Of a stretch of 9,007 nucleotides of DNA, positions 1 to 8,328 are shown piece by piece. Numbering within the stretch: position 1 is the stretch's first letter; every line of letters begins with the position of its first letter. The notes under the pieces are model-generated. The model was given only the letters and a program-made list of their open reading frames with translations, had not been told where the DNA came from and did not search any database. A program made the position numbers and the translations under genes. Origin of the DNA: an uncultured Devosia sp. (GTDB lineage: Bacteria > Pseudomonadota > Alphaproteobacteria > Rhizobiales > Devosiaceae); NCBI GenBank assembly GCA_946480655.1, contig CAMLKN010000084.1:1-9007 (forward strand), given 5' to 3'.

Positions 1-1077
1 ATGCCCAGCCTTCCCCAGGACAAGCTCGACGCCCTCGAAACCCGCTTCCAATATATCGAGGCGGCGCTGTCGGGTGGTGCCAGCCCTGATGAGCTGGCCA
101 AGCTCTCCAAGGAGCATTCGGACCTCTCCGAAATCGTCGGCCAGATCAGTGCCTATAAGAAGGCCCAGCGTGACCGTGCCGAGGCCGTGGGCCTGCTCAA
201 GAGCGGCGACAAGGATATGGCCGAAATGGCCCAGGCCGAGATCGAAGATCTCGACGGCACGCTCGAACAGCTCGAACAGTCCATCCGTATCCTGCTCCTG
301 CCTAAGGACGAGGCCGACGAAAAGTCGATCATCCTCGAAATCCGCGGCGGCACCGGCGGCGATGAGGCCGCACTCTTTGCCGGCGACCTGTTCCGCATGT
401 ATGAGCGCTATGCCTCGATCCGCGGCTGGAAGGTCACGGTGATGGAAGAGAGCCCCGGCGAAATGGGGGGCTTCAAGGAAATCATCGCCAATGTCTCGGG
501 CAAGGGCGTCTATGCCCGCATGAAATTTGAATCGGGCGTGCACCGGGTGCAGCGCGTGCCGGCCACCGAGGCGCAGGGCCGCATCCATACCTCTGCTGCC
601 ACCGTCGCCGTGCTGCCGGAAGTGGAGGACATCGATATCGACATCCGCAACGAGGATATCCGCATCGATACGATGCGTTCCTCGGGCGCCGGCGGCCAGC
701 ACGTCAACACCACCGACTCGGCCGTGCGCATCACCCACCTGCCCACGGGCCTTGTGGTCACCTCCAGTATGAAGAGCCAGCACCAGAACCGCGCCGAGGC
801 GATGCGCGTTCTCAGGGCCCGGCTCTACGAAATCCAGCGCGAGGAGCGCGACAGCGCCCGCTCGGCGGATCGCAAGAACCAGGTGGGTTCGGGCGACCGG
901 TCCGAACGCATCCGCACCTATAATTTCCCGCAGGGCCGGGTCACCGATCACCGCATCAACCTGACGCTCTACAAGCTCGACAAGGTCATTACCGGGGAGG
1001 CCCTGGACGAATTGATCGAGGCGCTCATCACCGAGAACCAGGCTGCGCAGCTGGCGGCCATGGAGCAGGTCAACTGA
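1..1077 (+). CDS. prfA: Peptide chain release factor 1 (RF1)
   Basis: RF1 recognises UAA and UAG stop codons in the ribosomal A site and triggers hydrolysis of peptidyl-tRNA. The 358-residue product matches the usual length (about 360). The N-terminal part (about residues 1-110) is helical and charged, as in domain 1. The stop-codon-reading PxT tripeptide is PAT at residues 187-189, which marks RF1 rather than RF2 (SPF). The catalytic GGQ is at residues 231-233, inside [15 protein letters not shown]. The ATG is the first base of the window and the N-terminus ([16 protein letters not shown]) looks like the family's natural start, so the gene seems complete, but its ribosome-binding site is outside the window. 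It is directly followed by prmC, whose product methylates the GGQ glutamine (Q233 here). Identification is secure. Confidence 0.98.
   Translation: MPSLPQDKLDALETRFQYIEAALSGGASPDELAKLSKEHSDLSEIVGQISAYKKAQRDRAEAVGLLKSGDKDMAEMAQAEIEDLDGTLEQLEQSIRILLLPKDEADEKSIILEIRGGTGGDEAALFAGDLFRMYERYASIRGWKVTVMEESPGEMGGFKEIIANVSGKGVYARMKFESGVHRVQRVPATEAQGRIHTSAATVAVLPEVEDIDIDIRNEDIRIDTMRSSGAGGQHVNTTDSAVRITHLPTGLVVTSSMKSQHQNRAEAMRVLRARLYEIQREERDSARSADRKNQVGSGDRSERIRTYNFPQGRVTDHRINLTLYKLDKVITGEALDELIEALITENQAAQLAAMEQVN
1062..1076 (+). promoter_or_regulatory. Shine-Dalgarno and possible CTG start of prmC
   Basis: GGAG at 1062-1065 lies 8 bases before a CTG at 1074-1076 that is in frame with prmC. This CTG overlaps the prfA stop codon (CTGA, 1074-1077), a typical geometry for translational coupling. 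No ATG, GTG or TTG is available in this frame between here and GTG 1122, and GTG 1122 has no purine-rich sequence before it. Starting at 1074 would add 16 residues ([15 protein letters not shown] after the initiator) and restore the first helix of the PrmC N-domain. CTG starts are rare, so this remains an inference. Confidence 0.45.
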
Positions 1078-1121
1078 CCGAACCCGTCAGCATTGGCGCG
1101 CTCTGGCGCGGCTGGCGCGAT

Positions 1122-2057
1122 GTGCTGACCCGGCTCGGGTTCGAAACGGCCGCGCTCGACGCCAAATTGCTCACCAGCCATGCCCTGGGCCTTGATGCCC
1201 TCGCCCTGGCCACACGCGAGCAGGACAGTGTAGCCGATACCGATGCCGCTCGCGTGGCGGATCTTGTGCAACGCCGGATGAGCGGCGAATCGGTGGCGCG
1301 GATCATCGGCTTCCGCGAGTTCTATGGCCTGCCCTTCCGCCTGAGCCCCGCAACGCTGGAGCCGCGCCCCGATACCGAGCTTCTGGTCGACTTGGCCATC
1401 AAGGCGCTCCCCCAGGATGGGCGCTTGCTCGACCTGGGCACTGGCACGGGCTGCATTCCCGTCGCCATTCTCGCCAACCGGCCCGATGCATCGGGCGTGG
1501 CAACCGATCTCAATCCCGATGCGCTGGTCATGGCGCGTGCGAATGCGGAGCGGAATGGAGTCGCAGACCGGCTGGAATTTGCCCAGGGCAACTGGTTCGA
1601 GGCGCTGAGGCCGCCAGCGGGCTCGATTGAACTCCTCCCCCCTGGCGGGGGAGGTTGGGTGGGGGGGCGCCACGCGCACCCAGCCAGGTCAGCCCCCCAC
1701 CCCAACCCTCCCCGCGAGGGGGAGGGAGCTGCATCGGGACTGTTCGACCTCATCACCTCCAACCCGCCCTACATAACCAGCGCCGTGGTCGAGACCCTTG
1801 CCCCCGAGGTCAGGGACTTCGATCCGCGCCTGGCGCTCGATGGCGGACCGGACGGACTCGCGCCTTATCGGATCATTGCCGCCGAGGCAGAACGATACCT
1901 GGCGCCGCGTGGTCTTGTGCTGGTCGAGATCGGTTACGACCAGGGCCCCGCCGTTGCTGATCTCTTCGCCCTCCATGGATTTGCCGACATTGTCCTTCAC
2001 AAGGACCTCAATGGCCTTGACCGTGTGGTCGAGGCGCACCACTTGAAGGACACGTAA
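1122..2057 (+). CDS. prmC: Release factor glutamine N5-methyltransferase
   Basis: PrmC (HemK) transfers a methyl group from S-adenosylmethionine to the glutamine of the release-factor GGQ motif, which speeds termination. Counting from GTG 1122 (311 residues), the SAM-binding motif I is DLGTGTG at residues 104-110 and the substrate-glutamine motif NPPY is at 214-217. An N-terminal helical domain holds GFREFYGLPFRLSPATLEPRPDTE, close to the E. coli sequence. Coordinates use the first standard start codon, but that start cuts off the first helix; CTG 1074 with its Shine-Dalgarno is probably the true start (327 residues). The main oddity is an insertion of about 40 residues, rich in Gly, Pro, Arg and His, between GNWFEAL and FDLITSNPPYI, where E. 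coli PrmC has about four residues. It is encoded by an inverted-repeat element at 1632-1727. The frame stays open and both motifs are intact, so I treat the gene as functional. Confidence 0.95.
   Translation: MLTRLGFETAALDAKLLTSHALGLDALALATREQDSVADTDAARVADLVQRRMSGESVARIIGFREFYGLPFRLSPATLEPRPDTELLVDLAIKALPQDGRLLDLGTGTGCIPVAILANRPDASGVATDLNPDALVMARANAERNGVADRLEFAQGNWFEALRPPAGSIELLPPGGGGWVGGRHAHPARSAPHPNPPREGEGAASGLFDLITSNPPYITSAVVETLAPEVRDFDPRLALDGGPDGLAPYRIIAAEAERYLAPRGLVLVEIGYDQGPAVADLFALHGFADIVLHKDLNGLDRVVEAHHLKDT
1632..1727. repeat. Nested GC-rich palindromic repeat inside prmC
   Basis: Left arm 1632-1668 and right arm 1692-1727 are near-perfect reverse complements, with a 23-base spacer. 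Weaker complementarity extends outward to roughly 1622 and 1738. Each arm also folds alone: CCTCCCCC (1634-1641) pairs with GGGGGAGG (1647-1654), and CCCTCCCC (1706-1713) pairs with GGGGAGGG (1719-1726). Both arms carry a GTTGGG(G)TGGGG-type segment. The form is that of a small non-autonomous palindromic repeat (REP- or MITE-like). Similar C/G-rich palindromes are, to my knowledge, scattered between genes in many alphaproteobacteria. Here the copy lies within a coding frame, as Rickettsia palindromic elements do. No transposase or clear target duplication is visible. Confidence 0.88.
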
Positions 2058-2401
2058 GCCGGCCGGTTAAGACAAAGCGCAATTAGTGCTGGTCAAATCC
2101 GAGCGAAGCGGCTAGTTTGCCGGTGCTGGCAATGGCGCATCATGAGCGCCGCGGCGATTACACCCGATCCAAAATGTATGTAGCTGCAGGTGCAGCGCGG
2201 TTCCGGCGGGCCGGGACGACGCGAGGGACGGGACGGACTTTTCCGGGTCGCTGCCGACAGCATTCGGTCTTCATGAAGCCAGACCATTCCCCGCACGGTG
2301 CGTATTGATCACCGCCGGGGTCACGGGCCGGATCGGGCCATCTCGTACCGATCGACCCCCTGATGTGACGCTTAACTTTTAGAGTTAGACAAAGCGACCC
2401 G
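2058..2401. other. Intergenic region with short palindromes, no gene seen
   Basis: This 344-base gap separates prmC from the DUF4167 gene. I see no convincing gene, terminator or sigma-70 promoter; the one short open frame on the + strand (2117-2308) has no Shine-Dalgarno and Arg-rich, shadow-like composition. Small symmetrical elements are present: GGCGC/GCGCC at 2134-2150, GCTGCA-GG-TGCAGC at 2183-2196, GATCGG/CCGATC at 2331-2353 and TAACT-TTTAG-AGTTA at 2373-2387. A short direct repeat, GTTA(A)GACAAAGCG, occurs at both ends (2066-2079 and 2384-2396). The downstream part may be the untranslated leader of the DUF4167 gene, and an unannotated small RNA cannot be excluded. Confidence 0.5.
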
Positions 2402-2989
2402 ATGAGACCTAACCAGAACAAGAACCGGCAGCGCGGCCGGAACGGCGGACGCAAACATGTCAATCCGCTGTCGCGCAACTATGAGAGCAACGGTCCGGAC
2501 GTGAAGGTGCGCGGCAACGCCGCCCATATCGCCGAAAAATACCTGCAGCTGGCCCGCGATGCCCAATCCTCGGGCGATTCGGTAATGGCCGAAAACTACC
2601 TGCAGCATGCCGAGCACTATTTCCGCATCGTTTCCTCCGCCCAGCAGGCCATGAACGGCCCGCGCGATGGCCAGGGGGACGAGGTCGATTTCGACGATGA
2701 TGCCAACGACGTCAATTCCCGCTTCTCCTCGCCCCAGCCGGTGCATATCCAGCAGCAGAGCAATGAGAACGAGAGCGATGCCGGCGCCGGCGAAGGCCAG
2801 GCGCAGCCGGCGGAGGAAGCCGCCGCTGCTCCCGTTGCTGCGGAAGGCGATGGCGAACCCGCACAGCGCAAGCCGCGCGAGCGTCGTCCGCGTCGCCGCC
2901 GTCCCGCCGGGGGCGAGGGCGCGACCGATCCGGGCAGTGCCCCCCAGCCGGACCTGCCGGCCTTCCTTACGGGCAATGTCGCCGAATAA
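2402..2989 (+). CDS. DUF4167 domain-containing protein
   Basis: This 195-residue protein belongs to the DUF4167 family, whose function I do not know. Residues 1-18 are strongly basic (MRPNQNKNRQRGRNGGRK). The conserved core, about residues 20-82, contains NPLSRNYESNGPDVKVRG followed by a helical AHIAEKYLQLARDAQSSGD and AENYLQHAEHYFRI, which resembles a helical hairpin. The rest is low complexity: an acidic patch (about 93-103), an Ala/Glu/Pro-rich stretch, an Arg-rich patch (RKPRERRPRRRR, 157-168) and a short C-terminal LPAFLTGN. No signal peptide or membrane segment is seen, so it is probably cytoplasmic. The two basic patches suggest nucleic-acid binding, but this is inference only. The start matches the family's usual MRP beginning although the Shine-Dalgarno is weak. 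Its position between prmC and clpB recurs in Hyphomicrobiales, and a terminator follows directly. Confidence 0.9.
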   Translation: MRPNQNKNRQRGRNGGRKHVNPLSRNYESNGPDVKVRGNAAHIAEKYLQLARDAQSSGDSVMAENYLQHAEHYFRIVSSAQQAMNGPRDGQGDEVDFDDDANDVNSRFSSPQPVHIQQQSNENESDAGAGEGQAQPAEEAAAAPVAAEGDGEPAQRKPRERRPRRRRPAGGEGATDPGSAPQPDLPAFLTGNVAE

Positions 2990-2996
2990 CGATGTC

Positions 2997-3027
2997 GAGG
3001 CCGGGCTTATGCCCGGCCTCTTCGTTT
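2997..3027 (+). terminator. Intrinsic terminator after the DUF4167 gene
   Basis: GAGGCCGGGC (2997-3006) and GCCCGGCCTC (3011-3020) form a perfect 10-bp stem with a TTAT loop, followed by TTCGTTT. It starts 8 bases after the DUF4167 stop codon and separates this block from clpB. Confidence 0.9.
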
Positions 3028-3098
3028 CCGCTATCCTGCCTCCCGATTGATGCAGGCGTCTTCCTGCCGACTTTTTCTTGCGATGCTCTTTTGTTCGG

Positions 3099-3126
3099 TT
3101 CGCCAGTACCTACATGAACTGGCGAA
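3099..3126. repeat. Perfect inverted repeat in the clpB leader
   Basis: TTCGCCAGT (3099-3107) and ACTGGCGAA (3118-3126) are exact 9-base reverse complements separated by 10 bases, about 95 bases before the clpB start. Arm length and spacing resemble the CIRCE operator (9-N9-9) of heat-shock genes, but the sequence does not match CIRCE (TTAGCACTC/GAGTGCTAA). It could be an operator or an RNA hairpin. Confidence 0.65.
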
Positions 3127-3172
3127 GGGATGTGCCGATCCGGGCATTCCAAAAGAACGACGCTTCCGCCGT

Positions 3173-3215
3173 CTCTCCGGTGCTTCGGGCTGGGTGACGG
3201 GCGAGATCAGGAGAG
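3173..3215 (+). promoter_or_regulatory. clpB ribosome-binding site and possible masking helix
   Basis: AGGAGAG (3209-3215) lies a few bases before ATG 3220 and fixes the clpB start. CTCTCC (3173-3178) is the exact complement of GGAGAG (3210-3215), with 31 bases between, so the leader mRNA could hide the Shine-Dalgarno. The ribosome-binding site is clear; the masking helix is a hypothesis and does not match the ROSE or fourU patterns I know. Confidence 0.5.
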
Positions 3216-3219
3216 TTGC

Positions 3220-5835
<2,616 letters not shown>

Positions 5836-5851
5836 GCTGTGAGTATGCGAG

Positions 5852-5882
5852 GGGGCCGATCTGATTGATCGGCCCCTTTCGC
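5852..5882 (+). terminator. Intrinsic terminator after clpB
   Basis: GGGGCCGATC (5852-5861) and GATCGGCCCC (5867-5876) form a perfect 10-bp stem with a TGATT loop, followed by TTTCGC. It begins 16 bases after the clpB stop codon. Confidence 0.9.
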
Positions 5883-5917
5883 TTCCGGATCAGGACGACA
5901 TCGAAGATCGCACCGAC

Positions 5918-5946
5918 TTGCCAAGCAATCGAGACATGGCTAGAAC
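5918..5946 (+). promoter_or_regulatory. Possible sigma-70 promoter of the VOC gene
   Basis: TTGCCA (5918-5923) and TAGAAC (5941-5946) are separated by 17 bases, and each matches the sigma-70 consensus at four or more positions. It lies between the clpB terminator and the VOC gene, giving a leader of about 50 bases. An inverted repeat, ACGAAC-N9-GTTCGT (5952-5972), overlaps the predicted transcription start. Confidence 0.45.
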
Positions 5947-6003
5947 ATAACACGAACAAATGGACCGTTCGTTGACTGCAAAGGCCACTTTGGAGGCGGG
6001 CAT

Positions 6004-6345
6004 ATGGGTGACCGACTGGACTATATTGAATTTCCCTCGTCTGATCGGGGCGCGACGAGTGCCTTCTTCAAAACCGCCTTCGGCTGGGGCGCGGTGAGCT
6101 ATGGACCGGTCTATGACGGCATAGAAGGGGCCGGCATCGATGGCGGTGTCGATGCCAGCGCGGACAGGGTGGCGGCCACCATGGCGGTGGTGCAGACCGA
6201 TGACCTGGACGCGGCCGAAAGCCGGGTACTGGCAGCGGGCGGGACGATCACGAGGCCACAGTTTGATTTTCCGGGCGGGCGCCGCTTCCATTTCCGTGAG
6301 CCCGGCGGCAATGAACTGGCCGTCTATGTTAGCCGGCCGGAATAG
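6004..6345 (+). CDS. VOC family (glyoxalase-like) protein
   Basis: A 113-residue protein of the vicinal oxygen chelate superfamily, a fold shared by glyoxalases, extradiol dioxygenases and bleomycin-resistance proteins. The two beta-alpha-beta modules are recognisable: DYIEFPSSD plus the helix GATSAFFKTAFGWGA at residues 6-30, then TMAVVQTDDLDAAESRVLAAGG from about 59, ending in FREPGGNELAVY (97-108). E9 and E104 occupy positions that often bind the metal in this fold. The substrate cannot be told from sequence; it may be an antibiotic, an electrophile or a small metabolite. GGAGG (5992-5996) seven bases before ATG 6004 supports the start. It appears to be a single gene and ends 6 bases from the stop of the opposite-strand peptidase gene, with no terminator of its own visible. 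Confidence 0.88.
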   Translation: MGDRLDYIEFPSSDRGATSAFFKTAFGWGAVSYGPVYDGIEGAGIDGGVDASADRVAATMAVVQTDDLDAAESRVLAAGGTITRPQFDFPGGRRFHFREPGGNELAVYVSRPE

Positions 6346-6351
6346 GTCCGG

Positions 6352-8316
6352 TCAGTTGGATTGAGCGACGGTCACCGGAGCGGGCTCGCGCGCCATCAGG
6401 TCGTTGATCTGGGCAATCGTCTGCTCGAACTCGTCACGGTATTGTTCGGCCAGCACATTGTCCTTGGGCAGCTTGACGCTGAGCGGATCGACCAGATTGC
6501 CGTTGATCTTGATCTCGAAATGCAGGTGCGGACCGGTCGACTGGCCAGTCGAGCCGACATAGCCGATGATTTGACCTTGCCGCACGCGGGAGCCTTCGCC
6601 CAGGCCATCGGCGTAGCGCGACATGTGGCCATAGGCGGTCTCGTAGCCGTTGACGTGCTGGATTTCGACCTTGTTGCCGTAGCCCGATTGCCACTTGTAG
6701 TAGCTGATCACGCCGTCGCCGGCCGCGTAAATGGGCGTGCCGGTGCGGGCAGCCAGGTCAACCCCGGTATGGAGCCGGCGGGTCTTGAAGATCGGGTGGA
6801 TACGGTAGCCGAAGCGCGAACGCAGCGTGCCGCCGCCTTCGAGCGGACGCCGATTGAGGAAGCGCTTGCCGGTCTCGCCATCCGGATCATAGAAGTCGAC
6901 GACGCCGTCGTCGGTGCTGAAGCGATAGAGTTCGCGCTTGGTGCCCGAGAGCGTGAGACTCACATAGAGCAGTTGATCTTCGGCTGCTTCCGTCGTGTCG
7001 CCGGCTTCAAGGATTTCAATCGTGTCGCCGGCGCTGATGCGCTTGGTCATGTCGATGTCATAGGCGAACATGCCGATAATGCGCTCGATCGTCTCGTCGC
7101 TCAAGTCGTGCTTGCGACCGGTCTCCCAGATAGAGCGATAGATGGTGGGCAGGTTACCCACATTGATCTGCTCTACGTCCTCTGCCGGAAAATCGACCCA
7201 GTCGGGCTGCAGGCCAACGACATATTGGCCATTGTCGCTCAGGGCCACCGTCGCGATGTGCCGGTCGCCGGGCGCGCCCTCAGGGCGGTAGATCGTCATG
7301 CGATACGGCACAAGGCTGTCCGACGAGTGCGAAAGGGGCCCATAGAGGATGCGCAACCTTATCCCTGCCGGCAGGCCACCTGCAGGCATCAGGTTGGCAA
7401 GCGTATTTTCCACCATGCCGACCTGAGCTGCCGTGAAGCCGTTGCGCATAAGAGTATCGCGAAGGGGACCAAGTTCGCGCACGGTAAGGAAGCGCTCGGT
7501 GCGGCCCGGGCCCTCCCCGGAGGCCTGTGTAGTTTTCGGGACGACCGTGACGTTCTCGGCTACGCCGCTGACGCCGGCCGCCTCGCTATTGGACAGGGTC
7601 TGCAGGGTTGGCGCCAGCGCGGCGTAAGCCAGAACGGGCGTGCCGCCATCCACGGAGAATTGCGCACCGGCCATGCCGCGCACGAAATCGGCGGCAATCT
7701 GGTCGGAGACGGACCGGGTCGGAACAAAACCCTCAGGCATGCTGGATTGGTTGACGGCAACCTCGCCGTCCACGTCCGTCCCATAGACGTCCGTTGCTAT
7801 GTCGAGGGCGGCACTGGTCAGTGGCTGCGTCTTGTTGAGGATGGCGACCGGATCATAGGCCGGCACGTCCGCAGAGAGTGACGTGCTTGTCGTTGCCAGC
7901 GTGGCGCTGATCCTGACGAAGGGCTGGTTGCGAATGATTTCACGGCCGTCGACCAGCTGGCGTGTTGCCGCTTCTATGATCTCGCGATCGGACCGGGTTG
8001 CGGCAACCGGGCGAAGGCGCGATGTCTTGGAGGTGAGATCGGTGGCCAGCGGCTGGTCGATGCGGGGTGCGGCCAGGTTGAGGGCCGCATAGGCGGTGGA
8101 GAATGTGTCCTGTCCCTGGAAGGAGACATAGAGTGCCGCGCCCATGAGCAGCACGCTGGTGAGGCCGGTCATGACCGTGCCGCTGAGCCAGGCGAAGCTG
8201 AGTTCGCGCCCCTGTGGGATTTCTCCATCGGTGGACTGCAAGGTCAGGGCCGGGCTGTCCTCGTATCCGGTGGAATGCAGCAGCGCCACGTGGCGTCGTC
8301 TCTGCGTTGCGTTCAA
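6352..8316 (-). CDS. Membrane-anchored M23 zinc metallopeptidase (MepM/RgsM-like)
   Basis: Probable peptidoglycan endopeptidase that cuts peptide cross-links so the wall can expand or daughter cells separate. The 654-residue protein has a cytoplasmic N-tail (1-43), one membrane segment (about 44-66, LSGTVMTGLTSVLLMGAALY) and a long periplasmic region. Residues about 390-490 resemble the middle domain of MepM/Csd3-type enzymes (IIGMFAYDIDMTKRISAGD begins near 413). The M23 domain, about 505-610, has zinc ligands H516 and D520 (HTGVD) and H599 in HLH (597-599), so it should be active. In rhizobia a large membrane-bound M23 enzyme (RgsM) is needed for polar growth, and this may be its counterpart; that link is inferred. 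The start appears to be TTG 8316, with AAGGA (8328-8324) seven bases upstream. The frame is closed by a TAA further up, with no ATG between. Confidence 0.93.
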   Translation of the reverse strand: MNATQRRRHVALLHSTGYEDSPALTLQSTDGEIPQGRELSFAWLSGTVMTGLTSVLLMGAALYVSFQGQDTFSTAYAALNLAAPRIDQPLATDLTSKTSRLRPVAATRSDREIIEAATRQLVDGREIIRNQPFVRISATLATTSTSLSADVPAYDPVAILNKTQPLTSAALDIATDVYGTDVDGEVAVNQSSMPEGFVPTRSVSDQIAADFVRGMAGAQFSVDGGTPVLAYAALAPTLQTLSNSEAAGVSGVAENVTVVPKTTQASGEGPGRTERFLTVRELGPLRDTLMRNGFTAAQVGMVENTLANLMPAGGLPAGIRLRILYGPLSHSSDSLVPYRMTIYRPEGAPGDRHIATVALSDNGQYVVGLQPDWVDFPAEDVEQINVGNLPTIYRSIWETGRKHDLSDETIERIIGMFAYDIDMTKRISAGDTIEILEAGDTTEAAEDQLLYVSLTLSGTKRELYRFSTDDGVVDFYDPDGETGKRFLNRRPLEGGGTLRSRFGYRIHPIFKTRRLHTGVDLAARTGTPIYAAGDGVISYYKWQSGYGNKVEIQHVNGYETAYGHMSRYADGLGEGSRVRQGQIIGYVGSTGQSTGPHLHFEIKINGNLVDPLSVKLPKDNVLAEQYRDEFEQTIAQINDLMAREPAPVTVAQSN

Positions 8317-8328
8317 CGCTCCATCCTT
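8313..8328 (-). promoter_or_regulatory. Ribosome-binding site and TTG start of the M23 gene
   Basis: On the minus strand AAGGA (8328-8324) precedes TTG 8316 with 7 bases between. An out-of-frame ATG (8324-8322) reads only three codons and stops at TGA 8315-8313, overlapping the TTG as TTGA. A longer frame from ATG 8363 (16 codons) ends at the same TGA. The TTG start is well supported; coupling to the short frame is speculative. Confidence 0.55.

Noticed and set aside
969..1679. 236-codon open frame on the - strand
   Set aside because: Antisense to prfA and prmC and crosses the palindromic repeat; no recognisable domain.
1122..2057. prmC as a pseudogene broken by the repeat
   Set aside because: The frame stays open across the insertion and both the SAM-binding DLGTGTG and catalytic NPPY motifs are intact, as is the C-terminal part.
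3077..3115. RpoH-type heat-shock promoter (CTTG at 3077, CCTACAT at 3109)
   Set aside because: The boxes are about 28 bases apart, too far for a sigma-32 type promoter, and the -10 match is poor.
3130..3219. Earlier clpB start giving 30 more residues
   Set aside because: The added residues have no counterpart in ClpB, and ATG 3220 has both the strong Shine-Dalgarno and the conserved [10 protein letters not shown] start.
6361..7881. 506-codon open frame on the + strand
   Set aside because: It lies wholly antisense to the M23 peptidase, whose domains and zinc ligands are unmistakable; long antisense frames are common in GC-rich genes, and this one shows no family features.
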